A DNA stretch of 64,000 bases from Legionella cardiaca (GTDB taxonomy: Bacteria; Pseudomonadota; Gammaproteobacteria; Legionellales; Legionellaceae), in the NCBI RefSeq assembly GCF_029026145.1, contig NZ_CP119078.1, positions 1,020,501 to 1,084,500 of the forward strand. Reading direction: 5' to 3'. Made by a program: the position numbers and the translations under genes. Shown piece by piece: positions 17,986 through 27,561 of the stretch (its first letter is position 1; every line of letters begins with the position of its first letter). The notes under the pieces are model-generated. The model made no database searches. It was given only the letters and a program-made list of their open reading frames with translations, and was not told the origin of the DNA.

Positions 17986-18343
17986 AACGTTAAGTTTTAA
18001 AAATTACAGAGTTCTAACCTGAGCTTAGCATAGCATTGTTAATGCAATATTATGTCGTTAGGATAATTGTCCGACCGTCAACAAGTTTGTACTTTCACAG
18101 TTTTGCCAAATAGCTTTAAGTGCCTTTTTTTTGCTTAGTGTTAATGCTGGCATGCCGCCCTCAATTAACTATCTAAATGGGCAATGCGTACAAATTTCTT
18201 GAAGATGCTTTAGCTCTTGATTTCAGCTACGAAATTGATATGAATACATTTACCCTTATTAATTAAGAGCCTCTAGGTCCTAATTAATAAGGAACAATAA
18301 TGAGTCCAACATAGATGATTATTTCTTCTTTCTCCTCATCGCT
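17986..18343. other. intergenic region with inverted repeat and short remnant frame
   Basis: 358 bases between two minus-strand genes. A 12-base perfect inverted repeat, CCTTATTAATTA / TAATTAATAAGG, with a 15-base loop lies at 18254-18292. A 29-codon plus-strand frame at 18177-18266 (MGNAYKFLEDALALDFSYEI...) looks protein-like and may be a gene scrap. Nothing else is evident. Confidence 0.4.
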
Positions 18344-18970
18344 TTAATCACTGCTCTTATTGTTATTTGCGCTAGAGTCCTCGCCATTTGTTGTACTCTG
18401 TGTGTCTGAGCTGGCAGCTGTAGCAGAGGTGCCTTCACTTACGCCTGAAGAACATTGAGCTGCAATTGCGTTGATTTGGTCGCTGTATTGTTTATCAGTT
18501 AAGTTGTCAGAGATTTTGACAAGTTTCATTAGCTCAGGTTTAGCACAGCTACAATAGTTGCTGGATGCTTGTTTATCTTTGTCATCCATTTTGGGGAAAA
18601 CAAGAGTAAATTTATCGATACAATATTCATCAATGTCTTCATTAGTGGCTTTATCCAGGCCTACTTCGTTTTCAAGAGAATCCATGGTGTCTTGCAAAAG
18701 TGTTTGTGACATACACAGTTGCATTGTTTTATTCACCGCTTCTTGGGTGTCTAAGGGGTGACGAGAAGCACATTCACAATACTTTTCACCAAAATTTCTA
18801 TAACCAATTTTATCTTTTATGTCTTCCATTCTTTTCATCCAGGAATCAACACAATTTGTCTGGAATGATTCTTGAGGAGTGCTATTAGTTGCTTCTGCGG
18901 TATTTCCACATAAGGGCACAAGACCAATAGTAGTAGCGATTAAGAAAGATCTGACGTGACTTAAACTCAT
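18344..18970 (-). CDS. secreted protein with duplicated cysteine motif
   Basis: 208 residues from ATG 18970 (AAGGAG eight bases upstream; a GTG at 18979 overlaps that site). A signal peptide of ~25 residues ends near GNTAEA. Two similar units follow: C-x24-C-x-C-x18-C (from NCVDSWMKRM) and C-x22-C-x-C-x30-C (from EYCIDKFTLV). The conserved Y-C-x-C pair and flanking helices point to an internal duplication. The last ~35 residues are a Ser/Thr/Asn-rich tail. The Cys pairs probably form periplasmic disulfides or bind a metal. No named family is recognised, and it has no operon partner. Confidence 0.65.
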   Translation of the reverse strand: MSLSHVRSFLIATTIGLVPLCGNTAEATNSTPQESFQTNCVDSWMKRMEDIKDKIGYRNFGEKYCECASRHPLDTQEAVNKTMQLCMSQTLLQDTMDSLENEVGLDKATNEDIDEYCIDKFTLVFPKMDDKDKQASSNYCSCAKPELMKLVKISDNLTDKQYSDQINAIAAQCSSGVSEGTSATAASSDTQSTTNGEDSSANNNKSSD

Positions 18971-19026
18971 TGGTTTCACTCCTTGAATTAAAAAGATTTT
19001 TTTATTTGATAATTATTGGATTTAAT

Positions 19027-20283
19027 CTAGGATTGATCAAAATTGCAAGGCAAATGTTGCCAGCATGCGGAATAATTTTTCTCTCTGGTAGAATGTGATA
19101 AAGCTTGTTCACTCACTAGCCATGGTTTTTTAGTTTCAAACATAAAGGCCAGGGTATTTTGATAGCGAGTTGGTTTTAATTCTTCATTGATAACACTACG
19201 ATAAGTATCGTTGTCAGGTCCATGCGCTGTCATGCAATTGTGGATACTAACGCCGCCTGGAAGAAAACCCTCTTTCTTTGCATCATATTCACCTGTAATC
19301 AACCCCATCAATTCACTCATGATATTGCTATGAAAATAAGGGGGTCTGAAAGTGTGGTCTGCTACCATCCATCGTGGCGGAAAAATAACAAAGTCAAGAT
19401 TGGCTACGCCGGGTGTATTACTTTCCGATGTTAATACAGTAAATATTGAAGGATCAGGATGATCAAAGCTTACTGTATTGATGGTATTGAATAAAGCAAG
19501 ATCATAGGTATATGGTGCATAGTTACCGTGCCAGGCAACAACATTTAAAGGCGAGTGATTGGACTTTGCTGACCAAAATTTTTGCTGATACTTACACAGC
19601 AATTGCACCTCATCGTGAATATTTTCAAAAGCTGCATAGGGATATACAAAATGTCGAGGATTTGCTAAGCCATTAGAACCGATTGGACCTAATTGAGGTA
19701 AACTAAATGGTTGTCCCATATTTTCACATAGATAACCTGCGGCAAATGATGAGTCTAAATCAACTCTAAATTTCACGCCTCTAGGGATGACCGCAATTTT
19801 CCCTGGGGCAAGCGAAAGTTTTCCAAATTCAGTAAATAATGTCAGTTCACCTAAATAGGGAACAAATAACATTTCTCCATCACTATTACTAAAATAGCGT
19901 TTTTGCATGGATTGATTGCATTGATAAATGTAGGCATTGGCTGATTTGCTACCCGCTAAAAAAAATAAACCGTCTATGAAATCTTTTATAACTGTAAGAG
20001 GCGGTTGAGGAGTCCAGCGCATGGGGTTTGGCGCTTGCATTTCAGCATAAGTTATTAAACAGGCTTTTTCATAAGGCTTGTAATCCTCATGAACCACGGA
20101 TGGGAGTGTGCGATAGAGCCAGCTATGTAAATTACTATGTCTTGGTCGAGTAAAGGCACTACCACTGAGTTGTTCGGCAAAAAGGCCAAATTGACACTGC
20201 TGTGGGGAATTTTGCTCCTTAGGTAATGCTCCTGGTATTGCTTCAGTTTGATGGTAATTACCGAATCCTGCTAAATACACCAC
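19027..20283 (-). CDS. hmgA: homogentisate 1,2-dioxygenase
   Basis: Non-haem iron enzyme that opens the homogentisate ring in tyrosine/phenylalanine breakdown. The N-terminal [18 protein letters not shown] and [11 protein letters not shown] are the family opening. [16 protein letters not shown] supplies the His/Glu iron ligands, and [10 protein letters not shown] the C-terminal His. The length (418) is slightly below the usual ~430. The start is one of two adjacent GTG codons (20283 or 20280), the second better spaced from GGGAG. In Legionella homogentisate is the source of brown pyomelanin, and this enzyme drains it. Partner genes (fahA, maiA) are not in the window. Confidence 0.95.
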   Translation of the reverse strand: MVYLAGFGNYHQTEAIPGALPKEQNSPQQCQFGLFAEQLSGSAFTRPRHSNLHSWLYRTLPSVVHEDYKPYEKACLITYAEMQAPNPMRWTPQPPLTVIKDFIDGLFFLAGSKSANAYIYQCNQSMQKRYFSNSDGEMLFVPYLGELTLFTEFGKLSLAPGKIAVIPRGVKFRVDLDSSFAAGYLCENMGQPFSLPQLGPIGSNGLANPRHFVYPYAAFENIHDEVQLLCKYQQKFWSAKSNHSPLNVVAWHGNYAPYTYDLALFNTINTVSFDHPDPSIFTVLTSESNTPGVANLDFVIFPPRWMVADHTFRPPYFHSNIMSELMGLITGEYDAKKEGFLPGGVSIHNCMTAHGPDNDTYRSVINEELKPTRYQNTLAFMFETKKPWLVSEQALSHSTREKNYSACWQHLPCNFDQS

Positions 20284-20509
20284 AATCTCCCTTCATAATT
20301 TAACGCCATTAGCATAGCTTGAAAAAGTAAAAAATGTCGAGCTTATTAGAGGATACGAGCTTAGCATCAGTTCTTTTTATAGCGTTGACGATGTATAATT
20401 TTATTATTTAATTAAAGTTGGGCTAATTCGGGGTTTGGAAATTCTACTTTGTTTTGTCTCAGTGGATATCCTCAAAACTGGTTAGCGCTTTTTCTTGAGG
20501 TATATAGTC

Positions 20510-21250
20510 ATGGCAGGACACAGTAAATGGGCTAACATTCGTTTTCGTAAAGGAGCCCAAGATGCTAAACGCGGCAAAATTTTTACTAAACTTATTCGTG
20601 AAATTACTGTAGCAGCAAGAACAGGAGGGGGCGATGAATCTACAAACCCCAGATTGCGGGATGCTGTTAGTAAAGCGCTTAAAGCGAATATGAAGCGAGA
20701 TACCATTGATAATGCCGTTAAGCGAGGTGCAGGGGGGTTAGACGGCGCTAATATGATTGAGATGCGCTACGAAGGCTATGGTCCAGGTGGCGTTGCTATT
20801 TTGGTTGATTGTTTATCCGATAATAAAAATCGTACTGTTTCAGAGGTAAGGCATGCTTTTACTAAGCATGGTGGAAATTTGGGCACTGATGGTTCCGTAT
20901 CTTATTTATTCAATAAACAAGGTGAAATTTTGCTGGTCGCCGGACAACCTGAAGAGCGGGCAATGGAAGTAGCTATTGAAGCCGGTGCAGAAGACGTTGT
21001 TACTGAAGATAATCAGATGGAAGTTATTACTGCCGCGGATAACTATCATGCTGTTCTTTCTGCTCTTCAGGAAGCTGGCTATGAAGTGGAACAATCTCAT
21101 TTAACGATGCGCGCACAAACAACGGTTTCTCTGGATAAAGATTCTGCCGAATCACTAATGAAATTAATTGATATGCTTGAAGATTTGGATGATGTACAGG
21201 AAGTTCATAGTAATGCGGAACTTCCTGATGTTCTATTTGAAACTGCTTAA
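20510..21250 (+). CDS. yebC: YebC/PmpR-family transcriptional or translational regulator
   Basis: 246-residue protein beginning [20 protein letters not shown], the invariant opening of the family, with TGAGG nine bases upstream; an in-frame TTG at 20495 is rejected. Members bind DNA and some act in translation of proline stretches. The conserved [10 protein letters not shown] and [18 protein letters not shown] (abridged) blocks are intact. Its stop overlaps the ruvC start (TAATG), so it heads a coupled yebC-ruvC-ruvA operon. Confidence 0.93.
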   Translation: MAGHSKWANIRFRKGAQDAKRGKIFTKLIREITVAARTGGGDESTNPRLRDAVSKALKANMKRDTIDNAVKRGAGGLDGANMIEMRYEGYGPGGVAILVDCLSDNKNRTVSEVRHAFTKHGGNLGTDGSVSYLFNKQGEILLVAGQPEERAMEVAIEAGAEDVVTEDNQMEVITAADNYHAVLSALQEAGYEVEQSHLTMRAQTTVSLDKDSAESLMKLIDMLEDLDDVQEVHSNAELPDVLFETA

Positions 21251-21765
21251 TGAGCATTATTCTGGGAATTGATCCTGGCTCTCGTATTACAGGCTACGGG
21301 ATAATTCAGGAGGAAAGACGTAAAATTCGCTACATCGACAGTGGTTGTATCAGAACTTCTGAAGGTGAATTAAGTCACCGACTTTTGCAGATTTTTGATG
21401 GGATTTGTCAGCTGATGGATGATTATCATCCTGATGAAGTCGCTATAGAGCAGGTGTTTTTGCATCAAAACCCAAGTTCTGCTCTTAAGTTAGGCCACGC
21501 TCGAGGTGTGGCTATGGTCGCTGCTGCTTCCCATCGTGTCAAAGTTAGTGAGTATTCTGCTCGAGAAGTTAAGCAATCAGTGGTTGGTTATGGGGCTGCC
21601 CAAAAAGAACAAGTAAAACATATGGTGGTTAAGTTATTGATGCTTAATAGTGCGCCGCAAAATGATGCTGCAGATGCATTGGCAATTGCAATTTGCCATA
21701 GCCATATGCGTCATAACTTATCCCTTATCCAGCAGTCAACAAATTCTAGGAGACGCGCGCGATGA
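21250..21765 (+). CDS. ruvC: Holliday junction endonuclease RuvC
   Basis: Resolvase that cuts Holliday junctions made by RecA and moved by RuvAB. The acidic catalytic residues are visible in [19 protein letters not shown] and [13 protein letters not shown]. The length of 171 residues is typical. The ATG overlaps the yebC stop by one base, and its own stop overlaps ruvA by four. Confidence 0.95.
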   Translation: MSIILGIDPGSRITGYGIIQEERRKIRYIDSGCIRTSEGELSHRLLQIFDGICQLMDDYHPDEVAIEQVFLHQNPSSALKLGHARGVAMVAAASHRVKVSEYSAREVKQSVVGYGAAQKEQVKHMVVKLLMLNSAPQNDAADALAIAICHSHMRHNLSLIQQSTNSRRRAR

Positions 21766-22361
21766 TTGGTTGGTTAAACGGACAAATTATGGATAAAAAT
21801 CAGCCTGGTAAATTAGTGTTGGATGTCAATGGGGTTGGTTATGATGTTGAGACATCGCTTCATACTTTTTTTCAACTCGAGACGCAGCCTGGTTCAATCG
21901 GTTTACACATTCATACAATCGTTCGTGAGGATGCTTTATTATTATTTGGCTTTTTGGATAAGCAAGAGCGCGCTTTGTTTAGAGCCTTAATCAAGGTAAA
22001 TGGGGTGGGTCCTAAAGTAGCAATGGCAATTCTATCAAGCATTACCCCTACGGAATTTATTCAATGTATTGAAGACGAAAATGCTCAGTTGTTAACAAAA
22101 TTGCCAGGTATTGGTAAAAAAACTGCTGAACGCTTGTTAGTGGAAATGAGAGATAGTATTAAGCAATTTACGAATTCTTATGAACAGCAAACCCAGAAAT
22201 TATTGCATAGTAGGAATGATCAAGAAGAAGCAATTAGTGCTTTAGAAGCCTTGGGTTATAAACAGCAAGAGGCCGCAAAAGTGATCAAAAAAATTGATGA
22301 TGGTAGTAAAACCTGTGAGCAACTGATCCGCCAGGCACTACAGTTATTATCCAGTCGGTAA
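21762..22361 (+). CDS. ruvA: Holliday junction DNA helicase subunit RuvA
   Basis: Junction-recognition subunit of the RuvAB branch-migration motor. The OB-fold N-terminus ([22 protein letters not shown]) is followed by two helix-hairpin-helix motifs ([16 protein letters not shown] and [16 protein letters not shown]) and the C-terminal RuvB-binding domain ([14 protein letters not shown]). The length of 199 residues is normal. ruvB does not follow; the next gene is convergent pmrB, 26 bases away. Confidence 0.95.
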   Translation: MIGWLNGQIMDKNQPGKLVLDVNGVGYDVETSLHTFFQLETQPGSIGLHIHTIVREDALLLFGFLDKQERALFRALIKVNGVGPKVAMAILSSITPTEFIQCIEDENAQLLTKLPGIGKKTAERLLVEMRDSIKQFTNSYEQQTQKLLHSRNDQEEAISALEALGYKQQEAAKVIKKIDDGSKTCEQLIRQALQLLSSR

Positions 22362-22387
22362 TGACGTTTGGAAGACAATGGGGCTCG

Positions 22388-23797
22388 CTAGTTTGCCTTC
22401 GTTGGAAAGTAAGCTCGAACAATAAGTCCAGTTCCTTCGGTTGGTGAGGCAAGTTCTACGCGACCTCCATGAAGATCGGTAATTTGTCGAACAATGGCTA
22501 ATCCCAAACCACTACCTGGACTTTTATTTCCTAGTACACGGAAGAAGCGTTCAAACACGCGATCTTGAAGTTCACTGGGAATTCCAGGACCATTGTCGCG
22601 TACTTCCAGGATTAACTCTTGATTTTGCGCATAAATACGTACCGAGACTTTGCCATTCTCTTTACAATAGCGAATTGCATTATCCACAAGATTGCGAATT
22701 AAAATACCCAGCGCGGTGGGATTGCCTGCAAAACGGGGTAAGTGCTCATCATGTTCAAAATCCAGTTCAATTTGTTTTTCCACGGCACTCGGCGCTAACA
22801 TCGCTAAGACTTCGCGAGCTATCTTCACAAGGTTTACTTCATCGATATCATTAATACTTGCTGCTTCAGGGACAAGTTTACTCATTGTCAGCAACTGCTG
22901 CACGATATGAGTACTGCGATTAACACTGGCTATTAATTTTTGCAGAGCTTGGTTTTTCTCATCAATATTATTTGTATTTAATGCCACTTGTGCTTGTGCT
23001 TTCAATGCGGCGAGTGGCGTACGCAATTCATGAGCCGCATCCGCGGCAAAGCGTTTCTCCCGTTCAAACCCTTCTTTAAGTCGATAAAATAATTTGTTTA
23101 ACTCATCAATAACGGGCTTAATTTCTTCGGGTACTTCTTGCAAATCAACGGGCTCCAAATGGGTAGGGGCACGGTTCGCAACTTCCTGAGCAACTCTATC
23201 AAGACTATCCAGACCTCTACCAATGATTATCCAGATTAATAATCCAGATAAAGGAAACGTTAATAACATGATATAGAGATCATCTTGGGCAATGCGATGG
23301 CCTAGTTCATTACGAGTATCATAGCGTTCGGCTAAAACGGTTCGTACACCCGCTTGTTCATTATAAGTAGTAAAAACACGCCATTTTTGATTTGCCACCA
23401 TCTTGTCACTAAAACCATCTATTTCAGAGGTGAGAGGGATTTTAGGAGCAGTGGGCGAATGTAATAAGAGCTTACCTCCATTTGTCCATACTTGAAAATT
23501 AAATTTATCCAAATAACTTTTGGGAGGGAGATCATTTAAAAAACGACGTTGATAATAGTTGTCAATTTTTTGAGGAATAATTTCAAGCGCATCTTGAATT
23601 TTTCCAAGGGGACGTTGATGAAGATCATCCCCTAGTAAAGCTTGATAGGATAAGGCAGAAATAGCCATTAATGTATCAAGATGCTCTTGAATATCTTTTT
23701 GATCTAAGTAGTAATTACCTATGGCAGTTAATGTCGTTGTAATTGTTATTGCTAATAATAAGTTAATTAGCAAAAACTTGCGTATGGAGGATTTCAC
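22388..23797 (-). CDS. pmrB: sensor histidine kinase, PmrB/QseC-like
   Basis: Inner-membrane sensor kinase (469 residues). Two membrane spans (~10-27 and ~175-195) bracket a ~145-residue periplasmic sensor. HAMP follows, then the HisKA box FAADAAHELRTPLAALKAQ with the phospho-His. The ATPase domain has the N box (RNLVDNAIRYCKENG), G1 DNGPGIP and G2 GSGLGLAIV. The start is GTG, 5 bases after the stop of the response regulator gene, so the pair is co-transcribed. In L. pneumophila a similar pair, PmrA/PmrB, controls many Dot/Icm effector genes. I assign the name from family and the yciB-pmrA-pmrB context. Confidence 0.8.
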   Translation of the reverse strand: MKSSIRKFLLINLLLAITITTTLTAIGNYYLDQKDIQEHLDTLMAISALSYQALLGDDLHQRPLGKIQDALEIIPQKIDNYYQRRFLNDLPPKSYLDKFNFQVWTNGGKLLLHSPTAPKIPLTSEIDGFSDKMVANQKWRVFTTYNEQAGVRTVLAERYDTRNELGHRIAQDDLYIMLLTFPLSGLLIWIIIGRGLDSLDRVAQEVANRAPTHLEPVDLQEVPEEIKPVIDELNKLFYRLKEGFEREKRFAADAAHELRTPLAALKAQAQVALNTNNIDEKNQALQKLIASVNRSTHIVQQLLTMSKLVPEAASINDIDEVNLVKIAREVLAMLAPSAVEKQIELDFEHDEHLPRFAGNPTALGILIRNLVDNAIRYCKENGKVSVRIYAQNQELILEVRDNGPGIPSELQDRVFERFFRVLGNKSPGSGLGLAIVRQITDLHGGRVELASPTEGTGLIVRAYFPTKAN

Positions 23798-23802
23798 AAT
23801 AC

Positions 23803-24471
23803 TTAATTACTCTCATTCTTTTCTGCCATATATCCGACACCACGAATAGTGCGAATAAAATTGGCATTGAGTTTTTTGCGTAAGTTGTGAATGTGAACTT
23901 CCAGGGCATTAGAATCCACATCCTCATCCCAACCATAGATACTTTGCATTAATTGCTCTCGCGATAAAACTTGGCCGCTGTTTTCCAGCAATTTTTGCAA
24001 CAATGCAAATTCACGTCGCGGAACATTGACCATTACATCGTCAACGTAGACAGAATGCGCCGCAGGATCCAGAGTGATATTGCGATATTGTAGAACAGAA
24101 TCAGCTCGACCTTGCGAGCGTCTAACCAGTGCCCGAACTCTGGCGCTCAATTCGTTTAAATCAAAGGGCTTGGTTAGATAATCATCAGCACCGCTATCCA
24201 AACCTTTTACACGATCTTCGACTGTTTCACGAGCCGTAAGAATAATGACAGGGGTAGCATTTCCATCGTGACGAATGGCTTGAAGGAAACCTAATCCTGA
24301 AAGTTTAGGTAATCCCAAATCAAGAATAATAAGTTCAAATGATTCAGATTTTACTGCTGCTCTGGCTGCTTCACCATCTTTTAGCCAGTCTACTACATAG
24401 CCAAATTGAGTAAGGCCAGCTTTTACTGCATCGCCCAGTAATTCATCATCTTCAACCAGTAGCAATCGCAT
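23803..24471 (-). CDS. pmrA: OmpR-family response regulator, PmrA-like
   Basis: 222-residue two-component regulator beginning MRLLLVEDDELLGDAVKAG. The phospho-acceptor Asp lies in LIILDLGLPKLSG, with the acidic pair in VEDD, the conserved Thr in ILTARE and Lys in YLTKPFD. The C-terminal winged helix includes EVHIHNLRKKL and RTIRGVGYMAE. The start at 24471 follows AGGAG; the longer frame to 24507 would overlap yciB. It is co-transcribed with pmrB. PmrA-type regulators bind CTTAAT-N5-CTTAAT direct repeats, and a good match lies at 41040-41056 in this window. Confidence 0.85.
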   Translation of the reverse strand: MRLLLVEDDELLGDAVKAGLTQFGYVVDWLKDGEAARAAVKSESFELIILDLGLPKLSGLGFLQAIRHDGNATPVIILTARETVEDRVKGLDSGADDYLTKPFDLNELSARVRALVRRSQGRADSVLQYRNITLDPAAHSVYVDDVMVNVPRREFALLQKLLENSGQVLSREQLMQSIYGWDEDVDSNALEVHIHNLRKKLNANFIRTIRGVGYMAEKNESN

Positions 24472-24487
24472 TCTTGCTCCTAATAGT

Positions 24488-25054
24488 TCAGCCCCTACGG
24501 GATTCACCGGAGGGTTGTTCTACGTCTTTTTCAATCAAGTGTCTGGTTAGATATAATGCCTGTAGAAAGACAAATAATAACGTAAAACCAGCACCACCAA
24601 ATAACTTAAAGTTAACCCAAATTTCAGTACTATAATAGTACGCCACATACAGATTAACACTACCCATTAAAACAAAAAACAGGGCCCAAGCATAATTTAA
24701 ACGATACCAGATTTTTTTCGGTAAGCTTATATTGCCATCCATCATTTTTTGAATTAAAGGTTTATTGCTCACAAAAGGAGAAAACAGAAATACTAATGAA
24801 GTGAGCCAGTAAATTCCTGTAGGTTTCCATTTTATAAACCAGGGATTATGGAAAAATAAAGTAGCACCACCTAAAACCAGGATTATTCCCAAACTTATTA
24901 AATGAACTTTTTCGTAACGTTGATGTTTAATTCTATGGAAAATAACTTGAAGTAAGGATGCAGCCATTGCTACCGCCGTGGCATTATAGATTCCAAATAA
25001 TTTAAAACTAATAAAAAAAAGTAAAATTGGAAAAAAATCAAAGAGTAGTTTCAT
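24488..25054 (-). CDS. yciB: YciB/IspZ-family inner-membrane septation protein
   Basis: 188-residue polytopic membrane protein (about five or six spans) starting [20 protein letters not shown], the standard opening of YciB (intracellular septation protein A). [21 protein letters not shown] (abridged) and [19 protein letters not shown] are the conserved C-terminal blocks. In E. coli YciB interacts with the elongation and division machinery. It ends 16 bases before pmrA and probably shares a transcript with the two-component system. Confidence 0.9.
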   Translation of the reverse strand: MKLLFDFFPILLFFISFKLFGIYNATAVAMAASLLQVIFHRIKHQRYEKVHLISLGIILVLGGATLFFHNPWFIKWKPTGIYWLTSLVFLFSPFVSNKPLIQKMMDGNISLPKKIWYRLNYAWALFFVLMGSVNLYVAYYYSTEIWVNFKLFGGAGFTLLFVFLQALYLTRHLIEKDVEQPSGESRRG

Positions 25055-25180
25055 AGCTGCTGTAAAAATTTAATACTTACTTAAGTATATCACACGATTT
25101 TAAACTCTCACGCAAGTGTTTATAAATTTGCATATTTTTACCTTTTTGAGAGTTTACATAGAGTATAAGTTGCTTTTAGA

Positions 25181-25221
25181 CAGGCATCAAAAACTGCAAT
25201 TAATCCAAGTTTTGATGCCTG
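25181..25221 (-). terminator. hairpin downstream of mltD
   Basis: Perfect 12-base inverted repeat CAGGCATCAAAA / TTTTGATGCCTG around a 17-base loop, 6 bases past the mltD stop. Only a weak T-run follows on the minus strand. It lies upstream of yciB and separates the two transcripts. Confidence 0.6.
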
Positions 25222-25227
25222 TTCTAA

Positions 25228-26649
25228 CTAGCCAATAACTAACTTTTGTCCAGGGTGTAGCAATTTTGTGTTAATGTTGGGATTTAATTTTGTAAGTGTT
25301 GCTACCTTGGTATTATTCTTTTTGGCAATGCGGCTTAAATTGTCGCCAGCTTTTACAATATAAATGCCATATTTAATGGTGCGCTTCCATATAGTTAGTT
25401 GTTGCCCAACTTTTAAAGGCTGCGGATCATTAATTTGATTCCACTGGCGAATTTCTGCCGTCGACACATTGTATTTTTTTTCCAGCATCGGAAAAGTTTC
25501 GCCCTTTTGTACAATGTGAATTACTTTATAGCTTTGTGTGGTTGCGGGCTGATCGCTAATTGAAACAAGCACAGTTGATTTAGGTGGGGAAGCTACCGGT
25601 GCGTTTTTAGTACTTGGAATAAGAACATACTGTCCTGTTCGTAATTTATCAGATTTTAACTGATTCAATTCACGCAGTAGTTTTACCGTAGTAAAGTTTT
25701 TACGGGCAATAGAATTTAAATCATCACCCCGTCGAACCTGGTAGCGACTCCAGCTAACACGTTTCTCTTCTGGAACATTTGCAAGATTGCGATTAAAACT
25801 TGCAACTTTATTAGCAGGAATGAGTAATTTAAACGGCTTGTAAGGAGCCGTTGCCCAACGATTAAACCCTGGGTTTAATTTAATAAGATCCTTATAAGAT
25901 ATACCTGCCAGCTTTGCCGCATGATTTAAATCAATTTGACTACCAATGTTAACCTCTTCGAAATAAGGTACATGAGGAATATCTGGTAAAGTAACGCCGT
26001 AACGTTGAGGATATTTAATAATTTCAGCTAATGCTAACAATCTAGGAACATAAGCTCTCGTTTCGTCCGGTAATGGTAAAGACCAGAAACGTATATTTCT
26101 TGACTGACGACTATTTTTTATAGCTCGTGAAACGGTACCTTCACCGGAATCATAAGCAGCAATAGCAAGAATCCAGTTACCATTAAAATATTTATTTAAA
26201 TAGGTTAAATAATTAAGTGCTGCGTCAGTTGATGGACGAATACTACGGCGGCCATCAAACCACCAATCTTGTTTTAAGCCTAAGTTATTACCCGTACCAG
26301 GCATTAATTGCCATAAACCAGCTGCTCCGGCACCTGAATAAGCAAAAGGGTCATAAGCACTCTCAATCATAGGAAGCAGTGCTATTTCACCTGGCATCCT
26401 TCTTTTTCTAATCTCCGTTACAATATGATAAATGTAAGGTTCAGAACGCGCTAATTTATTCAAGTAACTGGGATGAGAAACAAGCCAACGAAGTTGAGTT
26501 TGTACTTCAGGTTGTGTCGTTTCATGATTTAAGCTGAACTGACTTCGTAAAACGTCCCAAACGTTCTGCGTCGCCTGTGCAACATTTGAAAACACGTAAG
26601 AGCTTGACAATAAAAGGATTAAACTAAAAATTCTTGGTCTAAACTTCAA
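25228..26649 (-). CDS. mltD: membrane-bound lytic murein transglycosylase D with three LysM domains
   Basis: Peptidoglycan hydrolase (473 residues). A signal peptide of ~26 residues leads to an SLT domain (~85-220) with the catalytic Glu in ALLPMIESAYDPFAYSGAG and motifs AGLWQLMPGTG and YDSGEGTV. Three LysM repeats follow: RYQVRRGDDLNSIARKNF, HIVQKGETFPMLEKKYN and YIVKAGDNLSRIAKKNN. No lipobox is visible, so it may be free in the periplasm despite the family name. It lies downstream of gloB on the same strand, 111 bases away; the same pair occurs in E. coli. Confidence 0.92.
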   Translation of the reverse strand: MKFRPRIFSLILLLSSSYVFSNVAQATQNVWDVLRSQFSLNHETTQPEVQTQLRWLVSHPSYLNKLARSEPYIYHIVTEIRKRRMPGEIALLPMIESAYDPFAYSGAGAAGLWQLMPGTGNNLGLKQDWWFDGRRSIRPSTDAALNYLTYLNKYFNGNWILAIAAYDSGEGTVSRAIKNSRQSRNIRFWSLPLPDETRAYVPRLLALAEIIKYPQRYGVTLPDIPHVPYFEEVNIGSQIDLNHAAKLAGISYKDLIKLNPGFNRWATAPYKPFKLLIPANKVASFNRNLANVPEEKRVSWSRYQVRRGDDLNSIARKNFTTVKLLRELNQLKSDKLRTGQYVLIPSTKNAPVASPPKSTVLVSISDQPATTQSYKVIHIVQKGETFPMLEKKYNVSTAEIRQWNQINDPQPLKVGQQLTIWKRTIKYGIYIVKAGDNLSRIAKKNNTKVATLTKLNPNINTKLLHPGQKLVIG

Positions 26650-26760
26650 TGTGACAGCCTATTACGAATTAAAAGGCTAGCCAGTGTACTAAATAAACTC
26701 CTCACAATAAACCCTTTTTGGTTTTTAAATGCTCCAAAAGGTTTAAATTAATTCTATCTG

Positions 26761-27522
26761 TTAAGAAAAATTATTTTTATCAACACGCAATTGTTTAAAA
26801 ATAGAAAAGGAATCTGGATCGTTGAGACCTTTACCTTTCGCATAATTTTTGACACTTTTCTCCTCAGTCCGTAAAAAGGGATTAATTTCTTTCTCTAAGG
26901 CTATTGTTGAAGGTAAGGAGCATTGATTAGTCTTATTTAACTGTGCAGCATAATTTTGCACGGTCAAATTATCAGGCTCAACTAAGGCTGCAAAGCGAAG
27001 ATTTTGGCGGGTATACTCATGAGCACAAAACACTTTCGTTTGTTCAGGCAATGCTTTTAAGCGATTCAAAGAATCATATAATTCTTCAATAGTTCCATCA
27101 AAGACACGCCCACAGCCTGCTGAGAATAATGTATCCCCACAAAATAACCATTGATAATTGGGCTCATAAAGGCTCAGATGAGTTGAGGTATGCCCTGGGG
27201 TTTCTAAAACTTGAAAATTACAGGAAAGCAGAGACAGGTTACTATGACTATTAATTGGAGAAGTAATATGAGCAATACGTGAATCCTGAGGACCATAAAC
27301 AGTAATAGCCGGGAATGTTCCAAGAAGACTTGCAACGCCTCCAATGTGATCATGATGATGGTGAGTAAGAATAATTGCTTCAAGCGTTAATGAATGGGCA
27401 TTAAGAAAATCAAATACCGGCTGAGCGTCCCCGGGATCAACGCAGAAAGCTGTTTCCATCGACTCATCAATAACTAGCCATATGTAGTTGTCATTAAAAG
27501 CGGATATGGGAAGAATTTTCAT
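26761..27522 (-). CDS. gloB: hydroxyacylglutathione hydrolase (glyoxalase II)
   Basis: Metallo-beta-lactamase-fold enzyme that hydrolyses S-lactoylglutathione in methylglyoxal detoxification. It starts MKILPISAFNDNYIWLV. The metal site is THHHHDHIGG, followed by ETPGHTSTHLSL, LFCGDTLFSAGCGRVF and VFCAHEYTRQNLRFA. The C-terminal helical substrate domain is present (253 residues, normal). It lies upstream of mltD, and an AGGAGG-like site precedes the ATG. Confidence 0.95.
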   Translation of the reverse strand: MKILPISAFNDNYIWLVIDESMETAFCVDPGDAQPVFDFLNAHSLTLEAIILTHHHHDHIGGVASLLGTFPAITVYGPQDSRIAHITSPINSHSNLSLLSCNFQVLETPGHTSTHLSLYEPNYQWLFCGDTLFSAGCGRVFDGTIEELYDSLNRLKALPEQTKVFCAHEYTRQNLRFAALVEPDNLTVQNYAAQLNKTNQCSLPSTIALEKEINPFLRTEEKSVKNYAKGKGLNDPDSFSIFKQLRVDKNNFS

Positions 27523-27561
27523 TATTACCTCCTGTATTATTTTTGAGACTAGCTTAGCAGT

